A program made the position numbers and the translations under genes. Below the pieces are notes generated by a model that did not search any database, was not told where the DNA came from, and saw only the letters and a list, made by a program, of their open reading frames with translations. Positions 1 through 8,060 of a DNA stretch of 45,797 bases are shown one piece after another. The stretch comes from a virus, in IMG/VR virus record IMGVR_UViG_3300040770_000236, positions 1 to 45,797 of that record; one strand, given 5' to 3'. Positions within the stretch are counted from its first letter, which is position 1, and every line of letters begins with the position of its first letter.

Positions 1-2
1 AT

Positions 3-149
3 TTATTAATTGGCTGGGCCTCAAGGCCAGTCAAACCAAATTTAACAATTAGTTTTGGAACAATTAGACGCACAAGTGCGTCAGCAAATGCAATTACAAT
101 ATTAACATCAAGTCCAAATTTTTGGACAATAATAGACGGGGGAATATGA
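3..149 (+). CDS. C-terminal end of an unidentified, probably structural protein (partial)
   Basis: This reading frame is open from the left edge of the window to a TGA at 147-149, so only the last 48 residues are visible. The tail is rich in Thr, Ser and Ile and ends in TSSPNFWTIIDGGI. This repetitive beta-type composition is common in phage tail and adhesion proteins, but the family cannot be named from this fragment. The stop codon overlaps the start of the next gene in an ATGA arrangement at 146-149, which suggests translational coupling and supports the frame. The frame is inferred from continuity and the overlap only. Confidence 0.6.
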   Translation, partial: LLIGWASRPVKPNLTISFGTIRRTSASANAITILTSSPNFWTIIDGGI

Positions 150-370
150 GATACTTTTTAACACATAACGATGTAATCGTTAATAATTATGGAATAATTA
201 ACGACAACCAATTTATTCAAACTGGTCAAAAAAAATTAGAATTTTTTAATGAAATTGATAAACTTAAAAATAGATTATTAGAATTTAACGTAACTTACGT
301 TGAGGTAGATAATAAAACATTACCAATTTTAAATATTGGTGAATTAAATCTTGATGGGTTAAATCTTTAA
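146..370 (+). CDS. Small hypothetical protein, 74 aa
   Basis: The protein starts MRYFLTHNDVIVNNYG and ends with repeated NL-rich turns (IGELNLDGLNL). I do not recognise it. An in-frame ATG exists at 122, but it lies inside the preceding gene. The ATG at 146 overlaps the upstream TGA as ATGA and is the more natural start. There is no signal peptide or membrane segment, and the middle (about residues 28-50) is charged and probably helical. Its coupling to the upstream gene suggests a role with that protein, perhaps as a tail-fibre chaperone or small virion part, but that is a guess from position only. Confidence 0.6.
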   Translation: MRYFLTHNDVIVNNYGIINDNQFIQTGQKKLEFFNEIDKLKNRLLEFNVTYVEVDNKTLPILNIGELNLDGLNL

Positions 371-409
371 AGTTTTTAAATTATTTTTTGAACAATTGCA
401 AATATAATT

Positions 410-424
410 ATATTTATAATAAAA
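410..424 (+). promoter_or_regulatory. Candidate late promoter, 15-mer motif copy 1
   Basis: The exact 15-mer ATATTTATAATAAAA lies 9 bases before the ATG at 434. The same 15-mer occurs at 20804-20818 (-), 43206-43220 (-) and 43235-43249 (+), each time just before a structural gene. Its role as a promoter for the gp55-like sigma factor is inferred. Confidence 0.55.
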
Positions 425-433
425 GAAAAAATT

Positions 434-679
434 ATGCCAAGAATAAGTGATATACATAGTATTATCGTACGAGCAGAGAATCCAAATATGTCAGCGCACA
501 CATATACTGAAATATATGGTGGTTCTGCTGGTTGTAATATAGTGATTAATGGGGTAACGGTTAGTATCGGCCAATCTACTAATGTAGCTGTCTGGGTTAG
601 AAGTGTTAGCGGTGGAACTGGATGTTACCTTTTAGGTGAAAATAAAGATGTGTTTAATGGTACTAATCGTATCGGTTAA
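434..679 (+). CDS. Small beta-rich hypothetical protein, probably virion-associated, 81 aa
   Basis: This compact protein has alternating hydrophobic and polar residues (IVINGVTVSIGQSTNVAVWV) and a Gly/Ser-rich end, typical of a small all-beta domain. Two cysteines (in GCNIV and GCYLL) might pair. It has no signal peptide or transmembrane segment. One copy of the 15-mer motif precedes it, so it probably belongs to the late, structural class. A head-decoration or fibre-type role would fit its size and composition, but I do not recognise the family. The ATG at 434 is the first in frame after the motif. Confidence 0.65.
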   Translation: MPRISDIHSIIVRAENPNMSAHTYTEIYGGSAGCNIVINGVTVSIGQSTNVAVWVRSVSGGTGCYLLGENKDVFNGTNRIG

Positions 680-709
680 TCAAAATAATAAAAAATAATT
701 ATAAAAGAT

Positions 710-1480
710 ATGAAAAATAGAATAAACCCAATAGGTCTTAAAGGTAATGAAATTAATGAACGTATGAAAACATTGATGGGTATTTCAACTCTAAATGAAA
801 ATAAATCAAATATTGTTGTGGAATTAACTAAACTTGGACCTGACAATAAAGTTTACGCTATCATTAGAGAAAATCACGAATATTATATTAAATCAACAGA
901 TAAAGTATCAAATATTGTAAGTGAAGATTTCAAATATATTGGTGGTTTACAAAATAAAAAACAAGAAGCATATTCTTCATATGCTAAAGCTATTAAATTC
1001 TTAAACTTAAAATTTAACAGTCTTGCTGAGGCACATGATAAAAACAATAGTGTTAACGCATTCTTAAATGATGATTTATTAACCGAAAATGGTTTAGCTG
1101 GTGGGTTTTCTGACTTCCCAAAAGGTGGTGGATTTTCAGGTGCTGGTAATCTAGAAGGTAATGAATCATTATATGAGGAAGAAGAAGAAGAAGGTATAGT
1201 AGCTGAATATAATAACCAAGATGACGAACCTTATTATGATGATGTTAAACCAACAAAAAAATCACCAAGTAAAAAAAGATGGGATGACGATGAAGATGAG
1301 GATGATGAATCTTTAAACGAAATTGAACAAGCTATTGATGATATGTCTTCAGAAAAAGAAGAAGAAGTATCTGAAAAAATAAATGAAAATAAATTGTCAA
1401 TATCTAGAGCAATTAGAAATATGGACGCTATTATTGACAGTCTTTCTGAAGGAAAAAAAAAAGTTTACACTCTAAAGTAA
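710..1480 (+). CDS. Acidic hypothetical protein, 5' part of a probable frameshifted gene
   Basis: The 256-residue product has a folded-looking N-terminal half (about residues 1-105, with VVELTKLGPDNKVYAIIREN and a helical KAIKFLNLKFNSLAEAH). A Gly-rich linker follows, then a very acidic stretch (EEEEEE, DDDEDEDDE) and a C-terminal helix. It ends at TAA 1478-1480 just after an A10 run (1453-1462). The next open frame (-1) continues without a break past the run and has no good start of its own near there. The two are therefore probably one protein of about 550 residues, made by frameshifting or broken by a homopolymer error. The family is not recognised. Its place before the terminase and its acidity suggest a virion or assembly protein. 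Confidence 0.65.
   Translation: MKNRINPIGLKGNEINERMKTLMGISTLNENKSNIVVELTKLGPDNKVYAIIRENHEYYIKSTDKVSNIVSEDFKYIGGLQNKKQEAYSSYAKAIKFLNLKFNSLAEAHDKNNSVNAFLNDDLLTENGLAGGFSDFPKGGGFSGAGNLEGNESLYEEEEEEGIVAEYNNQDDEPYYDDVKPTKKSPSKKRWDDDEDEDDESLNEIEQAIDDMSSEKEEEVSEKINENKLSISRAIRNMDAIIDSLSEGKKKVYTLK
1450..1480 (+). other. Possible -1 frameshift or slippage site (A10 run)
   Basis: The upstream frame stops at 1478-1480, and the downstream frame is blocked only by a TGA at 1447-1449. The two therefore overlap for about 28 bases, exactly around the A10 run at 1453-1462. In the upstream frame the run contains A AAA AAA (1456-1462), a slippery heptamer for -1 frameshifting. A -1 slip there gives KKKSLHSKVNED. 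A change near 1477 would give KKKVYTLKVNEDKKYTLK, which reads even more smoothly. A sequencing error is equally possible. Confidence 0.5.
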
Positions 1481-1569
1481 ACGAAGATAAAAAATATACT
1501 TTAAAAATACCAACACCAGCTGCTACACCAACAGCAGCTGCACCTGTTGAAGAACCATTAGATGAACCT

Positions 1570-2367
1570 ATGGGACAACCAGACATGAGCGAACCAGATA
1601 TGGAGCAGCCAGATATGGAACCATCCGATAAACCATTTGACGATAAAGAACCATTTGATGCTGGTGTTGAAGCTAATGAAGAAACTGACCCTAAAAAATT
1701 TATCGAACAATTAAGCGGTAAAATTGGTCAATCACTTAGAAAATTCACTGAAACTCAAGGGCAACCAGATTTCGAACTAGAAAAATTTGCAATTAATTCA
1801 TTATTATCGGCAACTCATACTTCTGAGATGGATGATAACGATAAAAACGATATTATAAAAAAAGTAAATACCGCTGGGAATAATGATTCAAAAGAACCTG
1901 ATATGGGTGATAATAACAACAACAACGATAATGGAAATGATAATGAGGGTGGGTCTAATGATAACAACGATTTATCTTTTGACTCCAATAATGAAGAAGG
2001 TTTGGAAGAATATAAAGTTTATGAAAGTGATGATTTATTCTTAGATAAACCTAAGAAAAATAATATGTTTCAACCTAATTCAAATGATATCCTTGATTCG
2101 ACTGAACCAACAATAAAAGAGACAATTAAAAACTTGTTTAATTCAAAAAAAAATAGTATGTTTGACAGAAAAATATTAATGTCAAAATTACAAGAAACTT
2201 TTAACCAAGAAATTATGTCAGAACCAATAGTAGAACCAAAAACAAAACCTGTTACAGCACCTACAGTTAAACCAAGTAGAAGAAATAATCCATTTACAAT
2301 TGAACCAGATACTATGCCACAGGTACCACCTAAAGCTAGTGATGATTCATTTAACAATATCGTATAA
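1570..2367 (+). CDS. Acidic low-complexity protein, probable 3' part of the gene starting at 710
   Basis: From the first ATG the product is 265 residues, but the frame is open back to 1450 and includes a Pro/Ala linker (IPTPAATPTAAAPVEEP) directly after the A10 run. The start has degenerate repeats of the type QPDMSEPDMEQPDMEP. A short ordered part (about residues 40-100, PKKFIEQLSGKIGQSLRKF) follows, then an Asn/Asp-rich stretch and a C-terminal region with a probable helix (ETIKNLFNSKKNSMFDRKILMSKLQ) and a Pro/Thr tail. No catalytic motif is visible. The gene overlaps the next by one base (TAATG). I regard it as the second half of one acidic virion or assembly protein. Confidence 0.55.
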   Translation: MGQPDMSEPDMEQPDMEPSDKPFDDKEPFDAGVEANEETDPKKFIEQLSGKIGQSLRKFTETQGQPDFELEKFAINSLLSATHTSEMDDNDKNDIIKKVNTAGNNDSKEPDMGDNNNNNDNGNDNEGGSNDNNDLSFDSNNEEGLEEYKVYESDDLFLDKPKKNNMFQPNSNDILDSTEPTIKETIKNLFNSKKNSMFDRKILMSKLQETFNQEIMSEPIVEPKTKPVTAPTVKPSRRNNPFTIEPDTMPQVPPKASDDSFNNIV

Positions 2368-2759
2368 TGGGTGACTTACGTTTAATTTATATAAATAAGG
2401 TGGGTATTGATTATTTAGGTAAATACATATATGAATTTATGTTTTCTGATATAATTAAAGACATTGATGGTGATGGTTGGGATGAGAATCCAGCGGCTGG
2501 AAGACCATCACCGCCTCAGAGAGAATATATTAAAAAAGTTGGTAGGTTAGAAGCGGAAATACTTTTTGAATTAATTCAATATAGTTCTATGTTAGGTGTG
2601 TGGGATGCTGTTGATGGTGTTATTGCGTTAGGGTATGAGAATATTGATGATTATGAAAGTTATCCTGAATCTAGATTACATTTCCATTTTGGTGATACTA
2701 TCAAGGATGTCGAAAATAAATTATATGAAAAAGATTTAATATTACAATATAAAAAATAA
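2367..2759 (+). CDS. Hypothetical protein, 130 aa
   Basis: The protein starts MGDLRLIYINKVGIDYLGKY and has a DGDGWDENPAAGRPSPP loop near residues 34-50, followed by an amphipathic helical part (VGRLEAEILFELIQ) and an acidic segment ending FHFGDTIKDVENKLYEKDL. It has no signal peptide or membrane segment. Its start overlaps the upstream stop by one base and only four bases separate it from the next gene, so it belongs to a tight operon leading to the terminase. The DGDG turn could bind a metal, but this is not diagnostic. I do not recognise the family. Confidence 0.7.
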   Translation: MGDLRLIYINKVGIDYLGKYIYEFMFSDIIKDIDGDGWDENPAAGRPSPPQREYIKKVGRLEAEILFELIQYSSMLGVWDAVDGVIALGYENIDDYESYPESRLHFHFGDTIKDVENKLYEKDLILQYKK

Positions 2760-2763
2760 AACC

Positions 2764-3549
2764 ATGGAAAATAACGAAATAAATGAGATGATGCCATCAT
2801 TAAATGCTAGTAGTTCACCAACATCTACGTCAAATTCAAGTAAGGATAGCACTAGCGTAAATATTAAAAAGAAAGATTTAAGTGACCCAACAGTTACTGC
2901 TAACATTAGTAAATTAGGTAATGTTAATATAAACGTTATTGATGAAGAAGTAGTTGTTAAACCAGAAGCTATAATTGAACCTAAGGACCAAGAAACTATT
3001 AAATACCTATCGAATGTAACAGACGCTAGTAGTGGTGAAGTTTCTAAACCATTTATAATTAGTGATAAAAAATATCAAATGGTTAGAGGTATTACACCAT
3101 CTAGAGAAAAAGTAATGGGTGTATATTGTCATAATGACGTTAACGATAGTGGTAAGAATATAATACATAGAATTGAAGAATTTGAAAAAAACATTGTTGG
3201 TCCAGTAATGGAAAAAGAAAAAATGATGGGTAATGATATTGAAGAAGTGGAAAACCCTGTAGTTAAAAAAAAACCAGATAGTAAGGCTATTGATTCATTA
3301 AATCTAGCTGAATTCAAACATTTTTTAGTAAACGAAAAAAGCGGTAAATTTAGGAAATTTAAAAGTGTTGGTGAATTAGCTAAGGCTACAATGGAAGAAG
3401 GTGAAAAATATATGACAATAAAAGAATTTAAAAAATTCTTTGAAGGTAAAATATTTGGAAATAAGAAAGTAATTACAAAGTCTGAGTTAACTGAAAGTCT
3501 AACACCTAAAACAATAATAAGAACAATCAAAGTAAAAGATATTAAATAA
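2764..3549 (+). CDS. Hypothetical protein with Ser/Thr-rich N-terminus, 261 aa
   Basis: The first 45 residues are Ser/Thr/Asn-rich and probably disordered (SLNASSSPTSTSNSSKDS). A central part (about residues 85-150) looks folded (KPFIISDKKYQMVRGITPSR) and includes GVYCHNDVNDSGKNIIHRI. The last third is lysine-rich and helical (SLNLAEFKHFLVNEKSG, MTIKEFKKFFEGKIFG). No enzyme motif is visible. The stop overlaps the next start by one base. It is probably a structural or assembly protein, by context only. Confidence 0.65.
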   Translation: MENNEINEMMPSLNASSSPTSTSNSSKDSTSVNIKKKDLSDPTVTANISKLGNVNINVIDEEVVVKPEAIIEPKDQETIKYLSNVTDASSGEVSKPFIISDKKYQMVRGITPSREKVMGVYCHNDVNDSGKNIIHRIEEFEKNIVGPVMEKEKMMGNDIEEVENPVVKKKPDSKAIDSLNLAEFKHFLVNEKSGKFRKFKSVGELAKATMEEGEKYMTIKEFKKFFEGKIFGNKKVITKSELTESLTPKTIIRTIKVKDIK

Positions 3550-4847
3550 TGGCTAATTATAAGAAAATAGTTGAAGAAGCATTAATAAAAGCTAGAGCTA
3601 AAGCTGGTATAATACCAACCACCTTGACTAGCACTAAAAAATTAGATGAAAGTTTAGTTTATCCAGATGGTTTAAAAGAAAGAATGCACCCACAATTAGT
3701 TGATGAGTTGATTAATCAGAAAACATCTTTAGGTAAACACCCAATTTTCCCAGATAGTGACGAAAACTCTTTTGAACAAAAAATTATGGGTAAACGTTTT
3801 AATGAAGTTGCAAAACGTTACATGGGCGCACATGATGTTCGTACTATTAACCCTGATAAAGTTATATCAGAATTAATGCCGTTGGTTAGACTTGGAATGG
3901 CAATAGAAGGTCCACACATACAAGAGTTAGAGGAATTAGCGATTAAAATGATTCGTGAAGATTTCGATATGGATGAAGATGTTGTTGAAATTAGAGCTAA
4001 ACTAACACCTAATATTAGCTTAGAGGGTACAGTTAAAAACCCAACACCAGTTAACCATGATATGGATTTTAAAAACCATGATGAAATGGTAAGTATTACT
4101 GGTGAAGTTTATAAAAGAAGATTTGTGAACGCTATGATTCAAGGTGCAGCTAAAACATGTAATCATATGTTTCATATGGTTAATAATGAATTAGAAGATA
4201 TCGACCCAAAGCTAAGTAACTTATATAAAAAAATGATGACTAGCGCTGATTATGTTTATTATGTTATCCCTAAAATGGAAAATGGTATTAATGGTGGTGT
4301 TGTTAAAGTTACATTCCCAACTAAAGATAACTCAAAAATATTAATTGAAGCTGAAGCTATGGTATTTCCAGTTCTTATTCACGAATTAGTAAAAGGTGTT
4401 ATGGAAGTATTATCAGCTCGTGGTTTACCTAAGGGTAAAATGGGTAAATATGTTATTAGTAAAGCTGATTTTTTATCAGCAGAGCCTTGGGATATGAGAA
4501 TAGGCCCAGCATTATGGTCTAGATTTACTGACATGATTGAAAATGATGATTTTAAATTAAAACACCATATTTGGAATGAATTAGTTTCGTTACCAGTAAA
4601 AGAATTCAATAAAAAAATGAAAGAAATAATGGCTGGTACTAAAGAAGGTAAAAACATAATTAAAAGTATTGTAGAAGAAGTTAAAAATGACTTAAAAAAT
4701 GATGAGTTTAATGATGCAATGTCCGAAATAGACACTAAAAATGACGAAAACACTGATAGTTATGATTGGGAGGAATTAATGGGTAATAACCCAGATAATT
4801 TAGACGATGATGATGGTTATGATTTTGACGAATTATTTAAAAACTAA
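3549..4847 (+). CDS. Conserved-looking hypothetical protein upstream of terminase, 432 aa
   Basis: This long, mostly helical protein begins MANYKKIVEEALIKARAKAG and has a well-ordered middle (about residues 75-330) with HDVRTINPDKVISELMPLVR and EELAIKMIREDFDMDEDVVEI. The HELVKGVME segment (about residue 277) looks like a zinc-protease HExxH at first sight, but the second His is absent, so I do not call a protease. The C-terminal 50 residues are acidic and disordered. It starts on the last base of the previous stop codon and is followed by a strong terminator. A structural or neck-type role is possible; the family is not recognised. Confidence 0.65.
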   Translation: MANYKKIVEEALIKARAKAGIIPTTLTSTKKLDESLVYPDGLKERMHPQLVDELINQKTSLGKHPIFPDSDENSFEQKIMGKRFNEVAKRYMGAHDVRTINPDKVISELMPLVRLGMAIEGPHIQELEELAIKMIREDFDMDEDVVEIRAKLTPNISLEGTVKNPTPVNHDMDFKNHDEMVSITGEVYKRRFVNAMIQGAAKTCNHMFHMVNNELEDIDPKLSNLYKKMMTSADYVYYVIPKMENGINGGVVKVTFPTKDNSKILIEAEAMVFPVLIHELVKGVMEVLSARGLPKGKMGKYVISKADFLSAEPWDMRIGPALWSRFTDMIENDDFKLKHHIWNELVSLPVKEFNKKMKEIMAGTKEGKNIIKSIVEEVKNDLKNDEFNDAMSEIDTKNDENTDSYDWEELMGNNPDNLDDDDGYDFDELFKN

Positions 4848-4850
4848 ATA

Positions 4851-4876
4851 AAGAGACCCTAAAAGGTCTCTTTTTT
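4851..4876 (+). terminator. Rho-independent terminator
   Basis: The stem AAGAGACC (4851-4858) pairs with GGTCTCTT (4865-4872) around a CTAAAA loop and runs into a T tract. It ends the operon upstream of the terminase gene. Confidence 0.9.
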
Positions 4877-4894
4877 GTTTTATAAAATATTAAC

Positions 4895-4911
4895 ATATTT
4901 ATATATAAAAG
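4895..4911 (+). promoter_or_regulatory. Candidate late promoter for the terminase gene
   Basis: ATATTTATATATAAAAG resembles the 15-mer motif (ATATTTATAATAAAA) and sits between the terminator and the ATG at 4915, where a new promoter is needed. The promoter role is inferred. Confidence 0.5.
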
Positions 4912-4914
4912 AAT

Positions 4915-7900
4915 ATGTTAACAAATAGAGAGATATTACAAGAATTCGCCAAAGGTTTAATGGACCCCACATATGCCATTGAGAACTATTTGGAGACTTT
5001 TGATAAAACACAAGAAGGGTTTGTACCATTCAAATTATTCCCAAGGCAAAAAGAGATTATACGTGCTTACGAAAAACATAGATTTAATTTAGTTACAAAA
5101 CCAAGACAAGCTGGAGTATCGACAACAACAGCTGCTTATATGTCAATAAAAGTTGGTTGGGCAGATGTTAAAAACCCAGAAGCTGTTTTGATTATTGCAA
5201 ATAAACAGGAACTTGCTTTTGAATTCTTGGGTAAAATTAAAGATTTTCTAAGTCAATTACCAAGATGGGTTTGGGGTGAAGAATATTATGGTGATGAGAA
5301 AAGGGAATCCAAGACAATTTTCTTGATGGACTCAAAAAAAGAAATTAGATTACCTAATGGTAGTCGTGTAAAAGCAGTTGCGACATCTAAGGATGCACTT
5401 CGTGGATTTACACCAACATATCTTATTATGGATGAGGCAGCATATATTGAAAATGGTGCTGAAGTATTTGGTGCCGCATTAACAGCGTTAGGTTGCTTAA
5501 CTAAAGATTCATTAATATTAACTGATAAAGGATTAGTTGAGTTAGATGAGTTAGTTTCTGAAAAAGACAAATTAGGTTTTAACAACTTAGAAGTACCACA
5601 TATGGTATGTAACAAAAATGGTATATTAACCCCAGCGACACATACATTTGTTAGTGAATATGGTGAAACTTATAAAATAAAAACAAAGCTAGGTATAGAG
5701 TTAGAAGGTAGTTGGAAACATCCCGTATTAATTAAACGAAATGGTGAAGAAATATGGTCTAAAATGGACGAATTAATAATAGGTGATAAACCAATCATTA
5801 ATTATGGTCAAAATTATTTTAATGATGATAGCACATTTAATTTTTCATTTGAGAAACATTTTAACCAAAAAAATATTAATATACCTAATAAATTGTCAGA
5901 TAATTTAGATTTCTGTTATTTATTAGGTTTATTTGTCGCTGAAGGTAACTTTACTAGTAGAGGTATAACGATTACAAATGTTGATAAACAAATTACTGAT
6001 TTCTTAACTAACGATATAGCTAAATTAGGTAATGGGTTTAAACAAGTTGATGATAGGCATTATATGTTTCACTCAACGGAGCTTGTTAATTGGCTTGAAG
6101 CTTTTGGTTTGAAGAAACATAACGCTAAAGATAAAGAAATACCATTAGCAATACTTAAAATGTCTAGAGAAGTTATTATTAATTTCTTACAAGGTATGTT
6201 TGATGGAGATGGTATGTCAACAATTAAAGATATAAAATATTCTAGTACATCTAAAAAATTAATTAAAACATTACAAACTTTACTATTAAATTTCGGTATC
6301 GTCTCACACATAAAAAAAGAAGTACAGAAAACTAGTGTGTCATCTATAATACCTAATAAAGAACATATTTGCATTATTTATAATTTAAAAATTTATTCCG
6401 ATTATGCGACAAAATTTTATAATGAAATAGGTTTTAGATTAGATAGAAAACAAAAAAATAGTGCAAATTTATTAAATAAAAAATTAAATTCTAGATTTAT
6501 TAATGTAACTAAAGAATCAATATTAGAAATTTTAAAAGAAAATAATATAACTAAGAGTAGTGTCAGATTCTTGGATAGATTTTGGGTATCTAAATACGAT
6601 AGATTAACTTATCACTCTTTCAATCGATTAATATTAAAAATACCTAATAATGCTGTATTGATAGAGTTATCAAACCAAATCAGTTACAATGAAAAATACT
6701 ATATTGATGAGATAGTTCTTATAACTAAGGGTGAAGACTACACTTATGATTTACATGTACCAGAAACTAATTCATTTATATCAAATGGTATTGTTAGTCA
6801 TAATACTGGGGGAAAAGCCACGCTTATCTCAACACCTAAAGGTATGGATACTTTGTATTTTAAAACATATGACCAAGCTAAAAAAGGTAAAAACAATTTC
6901 AACATTGTTGAGATGAAGTGGTATGAAGATTTACGTTATAATAAGGACCTTAGATGGCTTAAAGGGGAAGAAGTAGAGAGAGAGATAGAATTTACCTTTA
7001 AATCATACACCAAATGGATTGAGGATGGTTGGAAGCCAACATCTGGTTGGTATGAACAAATGTGTTTAGGTATGAATGGTGATGCTAAAATGATTGCACA
7101 AGAGTTAGATGTATCATTTATTGGGTCTGGTGGTAACGTAATTGCTGAAGAATTTATAGATTATCAGGAAAAGAATAATGTTAGAGAACCAATATTCACC
7201 GAAGGGTTAGAACAAGAAACTTGGATTTGGGCAATACCAGAAGAAGGTCACCAATACGTTATGGGTGTAGACGTTTCTAGAGGTGATGGTGAGGATGCAT
7301 CTACAATAGTAATTATTGATGTAACAACGATGGAACAAGTAATGGAATATCAAGGTAAGATACAACCAGATTTACTAGCACAAATAGTTGAACAATATGG
7401 AGATTTATACAAGGCATATACTGTAGTTGATATTACGGGTGGTATGGGTGTTTCAACTGTATTAAAATTACTAGAATTTCAATATAAAAGACTTCATTAT
7501 GATACATCTAACGGTAAAATATTATCATCAAGACAAAGAGAATTAAGTTCACACGGTAAAACCGACAAAATACCAGGTTTCCAAGCAACATCTGTTCGTT
7601 TACCAATGATTTCAAATTTTGAATATCAGGTTAGGACCAATGGTATTAAAATACGTTCAATTAGATTAATTTCAGAAATGAAGACTTTTGTATTTAAAAA
7701 TGGTAGACCTGACCATATGGAAGGTTACCATGATGATATTTTAATGTCTTGTGCTATGGCATTATGGGCTATAGAATACTCATTTAAAAGTTTAGAAAGA
7801 TTAGAAAAACAAACCAAAGCTATGTTAGGTAGTTGGGTTGCTGGTTCACCTACAGCTACTGTTACTGATATTGAACGTGGAAATGGTTTTGTACCTATTG

Positions 7901-8010
7901 CTGGTAAAAACATAGGCGCATTACCAAAACCAAAATTTAGCCCATTAGTTAGTAAGAACATGCAAGACCCAACTGGCAAATACATGTGGCTATTTAGTGG
8001 TTCGAAATAA
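4915..8010 (+). CDS. terL: Terminase large subunit (T4 gp17-like) with in-frame intein
   Basis: This is the ATPase-nuclease motor that pumps DNA into the prohead. The precursor is 1031 residues; removing the intein (residues 194-630) leaves about 594, close to T4 gp17. The ATPase half shows a deviant Walker A (KPRQAGVST, residues 62-70, with Val where Lys is usual) and Walker B YLIMDEA (169-175). The coupling segment TGGKATLISTPKG follows the intein. The nuclease half shows GVDVSRGDGEDAST (Asp786), VVDITGG (Asp839) and GYHDDILMSCAMA (Asp940/941), the expected RNase H-fold acidic triad. It has its own candidate promoter after a terminator, and the portal gene follows, as expected for a T4-type packaging module. 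Confidence 0.96.
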   Translation: MLTNREILQEFAKGLMDPTYAIENYLETFDKTQEGFVPFKLFPRQKEIIRAYEKHRFNLVTKPRQAGVSTTTAAYMSIKVGWADVKNPEAVLIIANKQELAFEFLGKIKDFLSQLPRWVWGEEYYGDEKRESKTIFLMDSKKEIRLPNGSRVKAVATSKDALRGFTPTYLIMDEAAYIENGAEVFGAALTALGCLTKDSLILTDKGLVELDELVSEKDKLGFNNLEVPHMVCNKNGILTPATHTFVSEYGETYKIKTKLGIELEGSWKHPVLIKRNGEEIWSKMDELIIGDKPIINYGQNYFNDDSTFNFSFEKHFNQKNINIPNKLSDNLDFCYLLGLFVAEGNFTSRGITITNVDKQITDFLTNDIAKLGNGFKQVDDRHYMFHSTELVNWLEAFGLKKHNAKDKEIPLAILKMSREVIINFLQGMFDGDGMSTIKDIKYSSTSKKLIKTLQTLLLNFGIVSHIKKEVQKTSVSSIIPNKEHICIIYNLKIYSDYATKFYNEIGFRLDRKQKNSANLLNKKLNSRFINVTKESILEILKENNITKSSVRFLDRFWVSKYDRLTYHSFNRLILKIPNNAVLIELSNQISYNEKYYIDEIVLITKGEDYTYDLHVPETNSFISNGIVSHNTGGKATLISTPKGMDTLYFKTYDQAKKGKNNFNIVEMKWYEDLRYNKDLRWLKGEEVEREIEFTFKSYTKWIEDGWKPTSGWYEQMCLGMNGDAKMIAQELDVSFIGSGGNVIAEEFIDYQEKNNVREPIFTEGLEQETWIWAIPEEGHQYVMGVDVSRGDGEDASTIVIIDVTTMEQVMEYQGKIQPDLLAQIVEQYGDLYKAYTVVDITGGMGVSTVLKLLEFQYKRLHYDTSNGKILSSRQRELSSHGKTDKIPGFQATSVRLPMISNFEYQVRTNGIKIRSIRLISEMKTFVFKNGRPDHMEGYHDDILMSCAMALWAIEYSFKSLERLEKQTKAMLGSWVAGSPTATVTDIERGNGFVPIAGKNIGALPKPKFSPLVSKNMQDPTGKYMWLFSGSK
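5494..6804 (+). mobile_element. Intein with LAGLIDADG homing endonuclease inside terL
   Basis: The 437-residue insert begins with Cys194 (CLTKDSLILT, block A) and ends SNGIVSHN before Thr631, the standard splice junctions (Cys start, His-Asn end, Thr +1 nucleophile). A block B-like GSWKHPVLI lies near residue 265, and block F is YDLHVPETNSFISNG. Two dodecapeptide endonuclease motifs are visible: YLLGLFVAEGNF (from residue 335) and FLQGMFDGDG (from residue 425), both keeping the acidic residue, so the endonuclease is probably active. It sits between Walker B and the coupling motif, a conserved active-site region typical of intein homing targets. Confidence 0.95.
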
Positions 8011-8060
8011 ATAATACTATTTATTTTTAAAATAATTTACATATATTTAATTAAAAAAAC

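Noticed and set aside
122-145. Upstream start (ATG at 122) for the second gene
   Set aside because: It lies within the preceding gene; the ATGA overlap at 146 is the better start.
4378-4410. Possible zinc-protease motif HELVKGVME in the 432-residue protein
   Set aside because: The HExxH second histidine is missing; the match is chance.
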